DNA of 64,000 nucleotides from an uncultured Lachnospiraceae bacterium (GCA_934401915.1 CAKRSV010000005.1:1-64000); one strand, 5' to 3'. Positions 24,089 to 34,216 are shown, numbered from the stretch's first letter. Notes: generated by a model not told the origin, from the letters alone. Program-made: numbers and translations.

Positions 24089-25726
24089 TTAACGCTGTGT
24101 CCTTCTTTCTAATTCTTCCTGCAATGCCCTGTAATAAATTTCAGGACTGCAAGCCTTATAAGCTGCCATGTATTCTTCCCATGCAGCTTCATAGTCCTGT
24201 GCCATAATAATTTGCGGTAACCAGACGTGCTTTACTTCGTCCATCTGCACTTTAATCTGTCCTTCCAACGTATTGGCAGGTAATGTTGTGGTATAGGAAT
24301 ACATTGGGTACCATTCACCTGGTGCCTCATTACTCCCCAGCATTTCGACATAATTGGTAACGCCATAAGCTTCAAAGCATTCCTGTACATCTACCGGCTG
24401 ATTCTTCAAAAATTCCTGACTTTGGTATTCCATGGAAAACGCATTGATTCCATCTGGAAGCAATCCTTCCAGTCTTGGAAAATAAGAATATGGGCAGTAA
24501 TGATTCTGGCTTAATTCATACTCTCCCCTTCGTTTTCCCTGTTCTTCTGTCATATAGAACAGTCCGTCTTCACCTACAGAATAATCAATTCCTTCTTCTC
24601 CCCAAAAACGTAATTTTTCTACCTCAGGCTCCAGTAAATCATTTACAAATTGTAACGCCCCCTCTATATCCTTGCAGGATACCGTAACGGACAATCCCGA
24701 AGAATTATCAATTTCTGCGGAACGTACCGTGTGCCATTGATTTTTCGTTCCAGTCTCCATCGTAATCGGAAGCGGCACATAATCACATCCCTGTGCGCTG
24801 AGATTATTCTCTTCATATACAGGCTGTATGGAATAGTAAAATTCCCACCACTGGTCTACCATACCCAGCACAGAACCGGTCGACAGTTTCTTTAAATATT
24901 CTTCATAAGTACTGGTAAATGCTTCCGGACTTAAAATCCCTTTCTGATACTCTTCGTTTAACTTCTTAAAATAACGCTTTGCCGTATCTGTGGTATTGTA
25001 ATCCACAACCTGCAGCGTGTCCGGTTTGACAATACAGCACCCGTCATTTGGGTAGCCATCCAGAAACTGTGGTACATTTTCCAGGCAAAAATAACGCCAG
25101 CCATCGCAGAGAATCGTAAATGGTACATTCTCCGTCCCATCTGCCATAACCGGATTTGCCTCCACATACCTCTCCAGCAAATCAAAGTACTGGTCTACTG
25201 TACGAACTTCCGGGTATCCCGCCCATTTTAAAACTCTGGTCTGAATCCAGAAAGCCTCCCCATTATGTATCACTTCAACACTTTCGTTCCCGCTTACCCC
25301 AAACTGTGGTATCCAGTAAATGTGACCATCTTTCTGGCGGAACCGCTCCCATTGTTCCTCCGTCAGATAATTCTTAATATTAGGATATTTATCCCAGTAT
25401 TCATCCAAAGGAATCAGTGCCCCCGCATCATACAGCATGGCTTCTCCGGAAATAAAATCCGGATATTCCCCACTGGCGATATACCCATTAAGCGCATTCT
25501 CCTTCGTCTGCCCCACAAGCCAGACTTCCTCACAGTCTGCCCCTGTCAGTTCTGCAATCCTGCCCTTAATCTCATTATTACTGTCTATTGTAGTACCCTC
25601 TGTTGAAAAAAAAGCAGTAAAGTGCCTGATTTCCTGATTCCGGGATATTTTGTCCTGTCCAATCAAAACTGCTGCTAAAAGTACTGTCAGTATCCCTGCC
25701 ATCACTAAGACTGTTTTCTTTTTCAT
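24089..25726 (-). CDS. Solute-binding protein paralogue with uncleaved-type membrane anchor
   Basis: An ABC-type carbohydrate-binding protein of 545 residues, clearly a paralogue of the lipoprotein at 28985. They share blocks such as DGHIYWIPQF, WAGYPEV, QYFDLLE, YFCLENVPQFLDGYPNDG, DQWWEF and YVEMLGSNEAPG. Unlike that protein it has no lipobox cysteine: the start MKKKTVLVMAGILTVLLAAV continues IGQDKISRNQ, so it is either held by this helix or secreted. The ATG at 25726 is chosen over an upstream TTG. It is placed between the GH8 and esterase genes, away from the permeases. Confidence 0.85.
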   Translation of the reverse strand: MKKKTVLVMAGILTVLLAAVLIGQDKISRNQEIRHFTAFFSTEGTTIDSNNEIKGRIAELTGADCEEVWLVGQTKENALNGYIASGEYPDFISGEAMLYDAGALIPLDEYWDKYPNIKNYLTEEQWERFRQKDGHIYWIPQFGVSGNESVEVIHNGEAFWIQTRVLKWAGYPEVRTVDQYFDLLERYVEANPVMADGTENVPFTILCDGWRYFCLENVPQFLDGYPNDGCCIVKPDTLQVVDYNTTDTAKRYFKKLNEEYQKGILSPEAFTSTYEEYLKKLSTGSVLGMVDQWWEFYYSIQPVYEENNLSAQGCDYVPLPITMETGTKNQWHTVRSAEIDNSSGLSVTVSCKDIEGALQFVNDLLEPEVEKLRFWGEEGIDYSVGEDGLFYMTEEQGKRRGEYELSQNHYCPYSYFPRLEGLLPDGINAFSMEYQSQEFLKNQPVDVQECFEAYGVTNYVEMLGSNEAPGEWYPMYSYTTTLPANTLEGQIKVQMDEVKHVWLPQIIMAQDYEAAWEEYMAAYKACSPEIYYRALQEELERRTQR

Positions 25727-25838
25727 TCTGTCTGCCTCTCTGAACAACTAAATTACACTGATATGGTAATTATATCTGTTTCCCTGCTGTTGGGCAAGAA
25801 ATGCTGTTCAAAAGACACATCCGGATTTTCTGATTCTG

Positions 25839-26978
25839 TTAATAGATTCGATAATTTCCTGACAAAGCCAGCATGGCAAACAGATAGAGGAAATTATCAT
25901 AATACCTTCTGTTACCTTTACGAAGAGGCGTATTCCAGAGTTTTTCCACACAGGCTTTTGCATAAGGTCCATCTGCCGCTAAAGATGCCTGTGCATTGAC
26001 GGCAACGATTGCCACCGGATGAAGTGCTTTTTCCTGTAATCTGGTTCCATCTGTCAGAAACACACCATCCCAGTGTTCTGCCTGTTCTTCCCAGTAAAAT
26101 TTCTGAAGCCGATTAGCATTTTCGACCTGCCATGGGTCTGCTGCAAACCATAAATAATCCATTGCCATATTGGCAATCGTGCGATAAGCATCACTGTAAT
26201 ACCAGTCATGTCGTCCAAAAATTTCCTGATGTCCCTCATGAGGCGTTCCATCATAATCCGCATACTCCGCTGAGAGTCCTGTACGAGGATGGCATGCAAG
26301 ATGAAGATAATTCCTGCTTGCCGCAGCCGCCTGTTTCCAGAATTCCCTATCTCTTTCTTCTGCCCATTCGGCAAATAATTCATAGAAATGTGGTAAATGA
26401 TAGGATGGGTCACTAAAATCACAGTTTGGAATAAATTTAATCAGCTTGTTTGCCGGCTCCCACATAGGTTCTCCCGGATGTCCCGGTTCTCCTTTATGCA
26501 CGCACTCACGTAAAATGGCTTTTGCCTCTGCGCTATATTGGAAAATGCCTTCGCCCTCTCCCCAACGCCTGGAAGCCAGAAACAATGCCATTGCAAAATA
26601 CTCTTCCCCATCCGGTGCCGGTCCGTTGGAATTCCGGCTTCCATCCGGCTTACATGACCAGGCAAAATAGTTTTTACAGGGTTCTTCGTCTATATACATA
26701 TAGGTCCTTACCCATTTCCATAATCTGTCAAACTCTGCTTTTTTATCCATCTGGACACAGACCATCATTCCATAAGACATTCCTTCTGTCCGTACGTCAA
26801 GATTTCCTGTATCCATCAGGTATGCCATGTCCTCTCCGGCTTCGTGATAAAAACGTTCTTCCTCATTATAAAAAATCGTCTGAAAGGTTTCTTCAACCCG
26901 TTGTGCTATTGCCTTTTCTTCATAACCACATTCCTTAAATACATTCCGATACTTTCCTGTATAATATGCTCCGGTCAT
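25839..26978 (-). CDS. GH8 reducing-end xylose-releasing exo-oligoxylanase
   Basis: This cytoplasmic enzyme of 379 residues belongs to glycoside hydrolase family 8. Typical (alpha/alpha)6 motifs are DVRTEGMSYGMM (general acid glutamate), FAWSCKPDGS, APDGEEYFAMALF and WYYSDAYRTIANMAMD. The length and the absence of a signal peptide match Rex enzymes, which cut single xylose units from the reducing end of xylo-oligosaccharides. It lies between the permeases and the second binding protein. GGAGGAG lies ahead of the ATG. Confidence 0.88.
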   Translation of the reverse strand: MTGAYYTGKYRNVFKECGYEEKAIAQRVEETFQTIFYNEEERFYHEAGEDMAYLMDTGNLDVRTEGMSYGMMVCVQMDKKAEFDRLWKWVRTYMYIDEEPCKNYFAWSCKPDGSRNSNGPAPDGEEYFAMALFLASRRWGEGEGIFQYSAEAKAILRECVHKGEPGHPGEPMWEPANKLIKFIPNCDFSDPSYHLPHFYELFAEWAEERDREFWKQAAAASRNYLHLACHPRTGLSAEYADYDGTPHEGHQEIFGRHDWYYSDAYRTIANMAMDYLWFAADPWQVENANRLQKFYWEEQAEHWDGVFLTDGTRLQEKALHPVAIVAVNAQASLAADGPYAKACVEKLWNTPLRKGNRRYYDNFLYLFAMLALSGNYRIY

Positions 26979-27009
26979 TTTTACTTCTCCTCCTGCTGAT
27001 AGGCTCTCC

Positions 27010-27906
27010 CTATTCTTTTACGCCTCCAAGGGTAAGTCCTGCAACGAAATATTTCTGCAGGAATGGATAAATACATATAATTGGAAGCATTGTAATAATT
27101 GTAGCTGCTGCACGTACAGAAGTCGGTGTAACAGTTCCCATAGAATTCTTCATCATTTCTGCACTACCGCCCTGATTGGTTACAGAAGAAAGTAATTTCA
27201 TCAATTCATACTGCAAGGTGGTCAAATTATCACTCATACGGTTATACAGCATCGCATCAAACCAGGAATTCCACTGACCTACCGCAACGAAAAGTGCCAC
27301 CGTAGCATATACAGGTTTACATAACGGCGAATAGATTTTCAGGAAAATGGTTGTATATCCCGCTCCATCCAATTGAGCTGACTCTTCCAGACTATCCGGT
27401 ATTCCATTCATGTAGGTACGGATTACCAGCATATTAAAGGCACTTACCATTCCTGGAATGATATATACCAAGAAGTTGTTTGTCAGACCTAATCCTTTAT
27501 ACAACAGGAATGTCGGAATCAGTCCACCATTGACATACATGGTAATTACCCAGAACAGTGACAGTTCTTTCTTAAACAGGAACCTCTTTCTGCTTACCAC
27601 AAATGCCAGAATCGCATTTGCCGCCAGAGACAGAATTGTTCCAAGTAACGTTCTTGCCACGGTTATGTAAGCACCCGTAATCAGATTATCCTTTTGAAGT
27701 ACGGTAATATAATTTTTCCATGTAAATTTTCTCGGTATCAGATAAATCCCCCCACGTAATGCATCCGTACCATCGTTTAAGGAAATTGCCAATGTATTTA
27801 AAACCGGATACAATGTCACAATCACAAAAAGTACCATGATAAGTCCATTTACAATCGGAAATGCTTCTATTTTACCTGCTGTTTTCTTTTTTACTGTTTT
27901 TTCCAT
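27010..27906 (-). CDS. Carbohydrate ABC transporter permease (LplC/YtcP type)
   Basis: This inner-membrane protein of 298 residues has about six transmembrane helices and the permease EAA loop (SLEESAQLDGAGYTTIFLKI) that contacts the ATPase. It pairs with the permease encoded 12 bp upstream and with the binding protein at 28985. No ATPase gene is in the locus, so a shared MsmX-type ATPase encoded elsewhere must energise it. GGGAGG precedes the ATG. Confidence 0.93.
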   Translation of the reverse strand: MEKTVKKKTAGKIEAFPIVNGLIMVLFVIVTLYPVLNTLAISLNDGTDALRGGIYLIPRKFTWKNYITVLQKDNLITGAYITVARTLLGTILSLAANAILAFVVSRKRFLFKKELSLFWVITMYVNGGLIPTFLLYKGLGLTNNFLVYIIPGMVSAFNMLVIRTYMNGIPDSLEESAQLDGAGYTTIFLKIYSPLCKPVYATVALFVAVGQWNSWFDAMLYNRMSDNLTTLQYELMKLLSSVTNQGGSAEMMKNSMGTVTPTSVRAAATIITMLPIICIYPFLQKYFVAGLTLGGVKE

Positions 27907-27918
27907 TCCTGAACCTCC

Positions 27919-28875
27919 CTAGAACAATCGTTCCTCTCCATTATGCTTTGCAATCTGATTTGCAATCACAATCAGGACAATGCTTACCAGACTCTTAAAG
28001 ATACCTGCCGCAGTACCAAGAGAATAATCCCCCTGGCTGATACCCCATTTCAATACATAAATATCAATTGTCTGTGATACCTTCTGTACCAGACCATTTC
28101 CCAGAAGATACTGGATTTCAAATCCTGCATTCAAAACGTTTCCCACATTCATAAGAAGAAGAATGACAATCGTTGGCTTGATTCCCGGAAGTGTAACATA
28201 TTTAATTTTGGCCCATCTTCCTGCCCCATCAATAGCTGCCGCCTCATATAACGATGGGTCAATGGAGGTAATTGCTGCCAGATAAATAATCGCATTCCAA
28301 CCGGTTTCCTTCCAGACATTGGCAAAGGCGACTATTGGCCAGAAGTAAGATGGATGGGCAAAGAAATTAATGGGCTGGTTTAAAATATGAAGCTTCAGCA
28401 GCATTTCATTTACAATACCAGACCCGGATAACATATCATGTAAAATACCCGTTACAATAATCCAGGAAAGAAAATGGGGAAGATAGGAAATTGTCTGGAC
28501 TACCTTCTTGCCACCCTTTGATTTAATTTCATTCAGTAAAATGGCAAACACAATTGCCGTTACGAAGGTTGCTATTAAATTGATGACTCCCATCGCGAAT
28601 GTATTGCGGATGACCCGGATAAATGTCATATCCGAGAATAGCATTTTAAATTTCTGTAATCCTATGAATTCTGAATGTAAAATTCCGAATTTGGGTTTAT
28701 AATTCTGAAACGCCATTGCCCATCCGGCAAGCGGCAGATAGTAAAAAATAACGCCATAGATTACCATAATTGCAGCCCAGAACAATAATACCTTCTGTCT
28801 TTTTATTTCCTTCCATGTAATTTTCGTTCTGGATTCTATATTTTTCTGTTTTCTTTTTGTTCTCGTCGATGACAT
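27919..28875 (-). CDS. Carbohydrate ABC transporter permease (LplB/YteP type)
   Basis: A membrane permease of 318 residues with a basic cytoplasmic N-terminus, six helices and the EAA loop (LYEAAAIDGAGRWAKIKYVT). I start it at the ATG at 28873-28875, which has AAGGAG 7 nt upstream, rather than at an upstream TTG. It is the first permease after the binding-protein gene, from which a stable hairpin separates it. Confidence 0.93.
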   Translation of the reverse strand: MSSTRTKRKQKNIESRTKITWKEIKRQKVLLFWAAIMVIYGVIFYYLPLAGWAMAFQNYKPKFGILHSEFIGLQKFKMLFSDMTFIRVIRNTFAMGVINLIATFVTAIVFAILLNEIKSKGGKKVVQTISYLPHFLSWIIVTGILHDMLSGSGIVNEMLLKLHILNQPINFFAHPSYFWPIVAFANVWKETGWNAIIYLAAITSIDPSLYEAAAIDGAGRWAKIKYVTLPGIKPTIVILLLMNVGNVLNAGFEIQYLLGNGLVQKVSQTIDIYVLKWGISQGDYSLGTAAGIFKSLVSIVLIVIANQIAKHNGEERLF

Positions 28876-28933
28876 ATATCCACTCCTTAAATCATTTTTC
28901 CGATTCAGATTGAACAATTATTCTCATAAAGAA

Positions 28934-28963
28934 GGGGCAGATGAATAAGAATTGCATCTGCCC
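28934..28963 (-). promoter_or_regulatory. Intercistronic hairpin after the binding-protein gene
   Basis: GGGCAGATG (28935-28943) and CATCTGCCC (28955-28963) form a perfect 9-bp stem with an 11-nt loop, then CTTCTTT on the minus strand. It probably stabilises the binding-protein mRNA or attenuates permease expression. Confidence 0.6.
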
Positions 28964-28984
28964 GCTTATCATACTGTACTATAC

Positions 28985-30694
28985 CTATTTAAATTCAGCA
29001 GCCTGCTTCATTCTTGCATCAAGCTCAGTCTGTAATTCTCCAAGGAAATCTTCTGGATTGCAAGCATAGTAAGCATCCATATAAGTATTCCATGCACTAT
29101 CAAAATCATCTGCCATAACAACCTGTGGAAGCTGTTCATGCTTTACTTCTCCAATCTTTGCCCATGCTACACCGCCAGGTGTATCGGTTGTAAAATTATT
29201 GGAGTAAGACCACATTGGGTACCAGTCGCCAGGGGCCTCATTTGTTCCGAGCATTTCTACATAAGTTTCCACCCCATACGCAAGGAAAGTATTTTTAACA
29301 TCATCATTTAATCCATCAAAGAATTCTCCAGGCTGTCCATCCGGTTTGTTGGCATTGATACCATCATCACTGGTTCCATTATACTGTGGAAAGTAAGAAT
29401 AAGAGCATAAGTGAGATGCTTTATAAGCAGTATCAGAAGCCTGCATTCTCTGTTCATCGTTTCTGCTGAATTCACCATTCTCATCAACCTGATAGTCAAC
29501 TCCTTCTACACCCCAGAAACGAAGATTATGGATATCCTGGTCAAGAAGGTCATTCACAAACTGTAAAGCACCTTCTACGTCCTGGCAGCTTACAGTAATA
29601 GCAAGACCAGTGGATTCATTGAATGCTCCGCCAGAGTTATGCCACTGGTTCTGAATGCCTTCATCAATCGTAATGGGAAGCGGAATATAATCACATCCCT
29701 GTGCATCCAGTCCTGCCTGCTTTATTGCATCCCCTGCTGTATATGCGAAATCCCACCACTGGTCAATCATTCCAAGCACACGGCCGGTAGAAAGCTTGGC
29801 AATATACTCATCATAAGTCTGTGTAAAGGATTCCGGGTCTACAATTCCCTTATGATATTCTTCATTCAGTTTCTTAAAGTATCTGACTGCCGTATCAGAA
29901 GTATTATAATCCATTACGGTTAACGTTTCCGGGTCTACCATGCAGCTTCCATCATTTGGATAACCATCCAGGAACTGCGGTGCATTTTCCAGACAGAAAT
30001 ATCTCCAATCGTCACAGAGTATCGTATATGGAATATTCTGTGTTCCGTCTTCCATGGTTGGATTTTCTGCATTGTAGGATTCAATCAAATCGAAATACTG
30101 ATCCATTGTTTTGACTTCCGGATATCCTGCCCACTCCAGAACTCTTGCCTGAATCCAAAAAGCTTCGTCATTATGGGCACAAACCTTCTCTTCATTCTTA
30201 ATACAGCTGAACTGCGGAATCCAGTAAATATGACCATCATCCTGACGTAATTTTTCCCACTCAAGGTCTGTAAAAAGATTCTTAATATTAGGATAGCTGT
30301 CCAGATAATCATCCAGTGCCACTAATGCATCTGCATCGTAAAGCTGCATCTGACCATTAGCACCCTCGATAAAGTCAGGATATTCGCCTCCTGCAATCAT
30401 TGTTCCCACTGCTTCCTCAGGGGTCTGTCCGGTAAGCCATGTTTCCTTTACCTTAACGCCGGTTTTGTCCGCAATGATCTGCTGGATTTCATTGTCATCA
30501 TTAATTTCGGTTCCTGCAGTGGCAAAAAAAGCGGTAAATTCCTTTACACCACCTTCCTGTGATGTCTCTGTTGTTTTTCCATCTGTTTCAGTGGAACTTG
30601 CGGTTTCGGTTTCTGTTGTGCTGCCGCATCCGGCAAGCATGGTTGCTGCCATCATACCTGCAAGCAACACACTTAGCATTTGTTTTTTCTTCAT
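28985..30694 (-). CDS. Carbohydrate ABC transporter solute-binding lipoprotein
   Basis: This lipid-anchored binding protein of 569 residues has a signal peptide MKKKQMLSVLLAGMMAATML ending in the lipobox LAGC (Cys23). A Thr/Glu/Ser-rich linker (~25-50) precedes a two-lobed LplA-like fold. Large size and the LplB/LplC partners point to oligosaccharide, probably xylo-oligosaccharide, import. It is the first gene of the import operon, reading from a promoter next to AACTATA repeats at 30760-30808. GGGAGG lies ahead of the ATG. Confidence 0.92.
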   Translation of the reverse strand: MKKKQMLSVLLAGMMAATMLAGCGSTTETETASSTETDGKTTETSQEGGVKEFTAFFATAGTEINDDNEIQQIIADKTGVKVKETWLTGQTPEEAVGTMIAGGEYPDFIEGANGQMQLYDADALVALDDYLDSYPNIKNLFTDLEWEKLRQDDGHIYWIPQFSCIKNEEKVCAHNDEAFWIQARVLEWAGYPEVKTMDQYFDLIESYNAENPTMEDGTQNIPYTILCDDWRYFCLENAPQFLDGYPNDGSCMVDPETLTVMDYNTSDTAVRYFKKLNEEYHKGIVDPESFTQTYDEYIAKLSTGRVLGMIDQWWDFAYTAGDAIKQAGLDAQGCDYIPLPITIDEGIQNQWHNSGGAFNESTGLAITVSCQDVEGALQFVNDLLDQDIHNLRFWGVEGVDYQVDENGEFSRNDEQRMQASDTAYKASHLCSYSYFPQYNGTSDDGINANKPDGQPGEFFDGLNDDVKNTFLAYGVETYVEMLGTNEAPGDWYPMWSYSNNFTTDTPGGVAWAKIGEVKHEQLPQVVMADDFDSAWNTYMDAYYACNPEDFLGELQTELDARMKQAAEFK

Positions 30695-30759
30695 TTTGCT
30701 ATTACCTCCCTTTCGATAATACTACTTTACCCGTTTCCCACCTCATAAACAATCGGACT

Positions 30760-30808
30760 AACTATAGTGAAAAACAGGGTAAACTATAGCTTGTTACCGC
30801 AAACTATA
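30760..30808 (-). promoter_or_regulatory. AACTATA repeat array and promoter of the import operon
   Basis: AACTATA occurs at 30760, 30782 and 30802 on the plus strand, 22 and 20 bp apart. In minus orientation the first copy provides a -10 TATAGT (30761-30766), and 17 bp upstream the -35 position is a poor CTATAG. This suggests an activator-dependent promoter with the regulator on the two upstream copies. A cre-like sequence with two mismatches (TGTTACCGCAAACT) is at 30792-30805. Confidence 0.45.
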
Positions 30809-30819
30809 ATTTACCCTGT
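30774..30819 (-). terminator. Terminator of the regulator operon
   Basis: A 16-bp stem with one mismatch (30774-30789 with 30804-30819) is followed by TTTTTC on the minus strand, 21 bp after the response-regulator stop. It overlaps the AACTATA array. Confidence 0.7.
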
Positions 30820-30839
30820 TCCTTTATTGTTTTATCCTG

Positions 30840-32438
30840 TCAGCACAGACCTTCCTGCATCTGCTTTCTGAATCTCGCTGGAGTACAGCCTTTTGCCTGA
30901 ATAAATCTGTTTACAAAATAGTCTAAATCATGATACCCCACATCCTCTGCCACCTGTACAATCTTTCTGTCTGTATGGATGAGCAGATTTTCTGCCTGTT
31001 CCATCCTGTAATTATTCAGATAGTCCTTAAAAGACTGGCCATACTTCTTACGGAACAGCTGCCCCAGATAGGCACTGTTGAGATAATACTTTTCACTGAG
31101 TCCTTTCAGCGTCAGATTGGAAGCATAATTTTCCCTGATTTCCTTCTCTATCATTCCCAGAACACCTCTGGATACATTTTTCCGAAGCTGTGACAGATAA
31201 TTTCCATACTCACAGGCAAACCGTATCAGATGTGCCTTACTTCCTCTCATCAGACCGTTTTCAAAACTACTTTCACTGATTTTTCTGAGAATTTCTTCCT
31301 GGTTCACATCATCATCCTGCTGGCATGCCAGATGCACCATCTGAAACAACAGGTAATTAATGTTCAGATTCATTGTTTCCGTGCGTAATCCCAGCTGCCC
31401 CATCTCCCCATAAAAAAGTTCAATGGCATTTCTTATTTCCAACGGATTATTTTGTTCCACTGCCTTTAAAAGACTGTCAAGACTTTGCTTACACAGCACA
31501 ACACCGGTTGTGGGAACCTGTACTTCATCTTCATAATAATATATCTTTCTTTTCTCCCGGAATCCCTGAAAAGAATGCAGCATACAGGCATTTCCATAGG
31601 ACCTGGATATATTTGCAATATCCGTAACCTTTTTCCCTACAAGCATAACGATTTCCTGTTTCATGTTTCCTTCCAGAAAAACCAGTAATTTTTGAAGGAA
31701 TTCCCGTTCTCCTACCCCTTCCCGTTGGGGAAGAGAGTCAAATAACAGCAGACCAATATCATAAATTTTATCCTCTACTGACACATCAAAAATACAGAGA
31801 TTTGCATTTTCCTGCATGTACTCCACGCAATACTCATACAGTTTTCTCTGCAGTCCCCTCATTTCCTTGTCTGCAATTTCCTCATCATCAATATGCTCCT
31901 GCATCTGGATTTCCACATAGCATACACTTCCGTCACACTTCATATTTGTCTTGATGTATTCCAGATTTTCATTATCATACTTTCCATGAATCAGAGCTAT
32001 CAGATGCCTTGCCAGATATGCCTGTCTCATCTTACGGTTTTTCTCAAGCTGTTCCTGTTCTCTGCTCCTCATTGCAAGAATCTTTGCCAGCACCCGTAAC
32101 AGAATTTCCTTATCTACCGGCTTTAACAGATACTCGGTACAGGCATTTCGCATGGCCTGTTGCGCGTAATTAAATTCCGCATATCCACTTAATATAACAA
32201 AATAGGCATCTGAAATACGTTCTTTCCTGATATGCTCCAGCAGCTCCAGCCCACTCATCTCCGGCATTTTGATATCTGCAATTACCAAATCTACTTTTTC
32301 CTTTTTCAGAAAGGCAAGAGCCTCCTTCCCATTTTCTGCTGTTGCCGCAATTTCGAATCCTTCCTGCTCCCAATCAATCAACAGTTTCAGTCCCTGTAAA
32401 ATAAACGGTTCATCATCCACTAACAAAACCCGCAGCAT
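30840..32438 (-). CDS. YesN-type AraC-family response regulator
   Basis: A cytoplasmic regulator of 532 residues. The N-terminal receiver has LLVDDEP, the phospho-acceptor in LVIADIKMPEMSG and the lysine in EYLLKPVDKEILL. A long middle region follows, then a C-terminal AraC double helix-turn-helix (~430-528: NLTLKGLSEKYYLNSAYLGQ to VGYHDLDYFVNRFIQAKGCTP). Such proteins pair with YesM-type kinases and switch on polysaccharide loci. It is 12 bp after the kinase gene. Predicted target: the AACTATA repeats at 30760 and 37592. Confidence 0.92.
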   Translation of the reverse strand: MLRVLLVDDEPFILQGLKLLIDWEQEGFEIAATAENGKEALAFLKKEKVDLVIADIKMPEMSGLELLEHIRKERISDAYFVILSGYAEFNYAQQAMRNACTEYLLKPVDKEILLRVLAKILAMRSREQEQLEKNRKMRQAYLARHLIALIHGKYDNENLEYIKTNMKCDGSVCYVEIQMQEHIDDEEIADKEMRGLQRKLYEYCVEYMQENANLCIFDVSVEDKIYDIGLLLFDSLPQREGVGEREFLQKLLVFLEGNMKQEIVMLVGKKVTDIANISRSYGNACMLHSFQGFREKRKIYYYEDEVQVPTTGVVLCKQSLDSLLKAVEQNNPLEIRNAIELFYGEMGQLGLRTETMNLNINYLLFQMVHLACQQDDDVNQEEILRKISESSFENGLMRGSKAHLIRFACEYGNYLSQLRKNVSRGVLGMIEKEIRENYASNLTLKGLSEKYYLNSAYLGQLFRKKYGQSFKDYLNNYRMEQAENLLIHTDRKIVQVAEDVGYHDLDYFVNRFIQAKGCTPARFRKQMQEGLC

Positions 32439-32450
32439 TTCCGTTCCCTC

Positions 32451-34214
32451 CTACACATATTCCATCGGAACTTTAATCAGCACAACAGTCCCTATACCAT
32501 CTTCTCCGTCCAGTTCAAATTTCACCTGATTTTCCGTCACCATTTTTAATCGTAGACAGGCGTTGGTAATACCAACACTTCCACTGCCTTTCAGCATATC
32601 AATACTGGCATTTTGCATGTAATTGCGTAAATCTTCCATCTTCTCTTCTTCTATGCCATTGCCGGTATCTTCTATTTCGATGCACAGCATTTGTTCTTTT
32701 CTGGAAATTCTCACAAAAATCCACCCCGGTGTCGATTTGCTCTCGATTCCATGGATACAGGCATTTTCCACAAAGGTAACAATGGTAAGCTTTGGAATCT
32801 GGTATCGCTCACATTCGGACATAATATCCAGCTTATAATTCAATCTGTCTCCAAAGCGATATTTCTGAAGTGCCAGATATGCTTTCACAAATTCTATTTC
32901 CTGTTCAATGGTAACTGAATCACTTCCCCATTCTACATATTGTCTCTGCATAGTAGCCAATTTTTCCACCATATCTGCTGTCTCATTTTCCCGTTTCAGG
33001 ATACTGTGCATTCGTATGCTTTCCAACGCATTAAACAGAAAATGGGGATTAATCTGACTGTGAAGTGCCAGTAACTCCGCATTTTTTCTTCCTACCAGCA
33101 TTTCCTGTTCTTTCAGTTTATTCTTGTATACCGTCTGAATCAGTCCATTTGTCCGCTCCACCATCCGATTATAATTCCGAATCATGCTCCCTATTTCGTC
33201 TTTCCCGTTCTCCTGCTCCATGGGAATAAGCTGTTCTCCCTCTACTGACTTAAATACCTCGCTTAATTCTGTAATCCTTTTGGTAAAGGAATGATTAAAT
33301 ATATGTACCAGACATAATGGCAACAAAACATTGACCAGAAAGAGAAAAACTATAATCGGAGAATTATTCCACAAACTATTCCATATATCTCCCTTTGCCT
33401 TTAATACGTAGATATCCATATCTGTGCCATATAAACTGATGGTCTGCGCATAAGCCCCCTTAGGCACCACCTCTATGGTTTCAAAATCACTCCCGTGACT
33501 TCCGTGGTTTCCATTGGACAACACAATTTTATTGTCAACACAGATAAGCACCTCATTATCATAGTTCATATTCTTCAAAGTCCGCATCAGATTTCCATAA
33601 TCAAACTCTATTTTTAACAATTTTTCGTGATTTTTGGAAAAGAAATTTAATTTTTGAAGATACAATACCCTTCTTTCATCAGTCAGTCTTGCTCCGCTGT
33701 TATCATAGACAAAAAACAGCCCCTGCCTTCTTCCAGTTTCTATCAGCTCCTGATAGGCGACGGTTTCCCTGACATTCCCTATGTAATCAACTTTGCCGCC
33801 CTTTACAATCGTCGCATTATCCGTATACATCGTAAAAACAATGTTATTCATTCCCAACGCATTTTCCATCAGCGTATTTTTGAAAAAATTCTGATAAGCT
33901 GATACATACTCCGCTGAATTTGCGTATTCTCTGGATAAAAAATCATCATAGTCTCTGTTCGTATATATACTCTTTGCAATCTGCGCTGCTCCCTCCACCA
34001 CATCAATCAGGTTGTACCCTACTGCATTGGCAATGTTGGCCATCTCATGCTCCTGTCTTTCCCGTTCTGCATTCCTTACAATGTGAAATACCACACTGTC
34101 TGTTATAATCAACGGTACTAAAACACATAAAATATAGAAAACATAAAATTTCTTCTTAATGGTCAGATTATTCATTTTTTCTTCTATGCCAAGTGCCAGT
34201 TTCTTTATTTTCAT
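32451..34214 (-). CDS. YesM-type sensor histidine kinase
   Basis: A membrane kinase of 587 residues. There is one transmembrane helix near 24-46, a ~230-residue extracytoplasmic dCache-like sensor, a second helix (~285-310), a HAMP domain, the His_kinase domain with the phospho-acceptor in LHSQINPHFLFNALESIR, and a GHKL ATPase (VENACIHGIES, EDTGNGIEEE, GSVGITNA). It probably senses xylan oligosaccharides or their binding protein outside the cell. It starts 2 bp after the GH43 stop, so it is cotranscribed with esterase and xylosidase. Confidence 0.93.
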   Translation of the reverse strand: MKIKKLALGIEEKMNNLTIKKKFYVFYILCVLVPLIITDSVVFHIVRNAERERQEHEMANIANAVGYNLIDVVEGAAQIAKSIYTNRDYDDFLSREYANSAEYVSAYQNFFKNTLMENALGMNNIVFTMYTDNATIVKGGKVDYIGNVRETVAYQELIETGRRQGLFFVYDNSGARLTDERRVLYLQKLNFFSKNHEKLLKIEFDYGNLMRTLKNMNYDNEVLICVDNKIVLSNGNHGSHGSDFETIEVVPKGAYAQTISLYGTDMDIYVLKAKGDIWNSLWNNSPIIVFLFLVNVLLPLCLVHIFNHSFTKRITELSEVFKSVEGEQLIPMEQENGKDEIGSMIRNYNRMVERTNGLIQTVYKNKLKEQEMLVGRKNAELLALHSQINPHFLFNALESIRMHSILKRENETADMVEKLATMQRQYVEWGSDSVTIEQEIEFVKAYLALQKYRFGDRLNYKLDIMSECERYQIPKLTIVTFVENACIHGIESKSTPGWIFVRISRKEQMLCIEIEDTGNGIEEEKMEDLRNYMQNASIDMLKGSGSVGITNACLRLKMVTENQVKFELDGEDGIGTVVLIKVPMEYV

Positions 34215-34216
34215 TT

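Noticed and set aside
30792..30805. CcpA (cre) site TGTTACCGCAAACT upstream of the import operon
   Set aside because: Two mismatches to consensus and its place in a terminator loop make it too weak to list as a site on its own.
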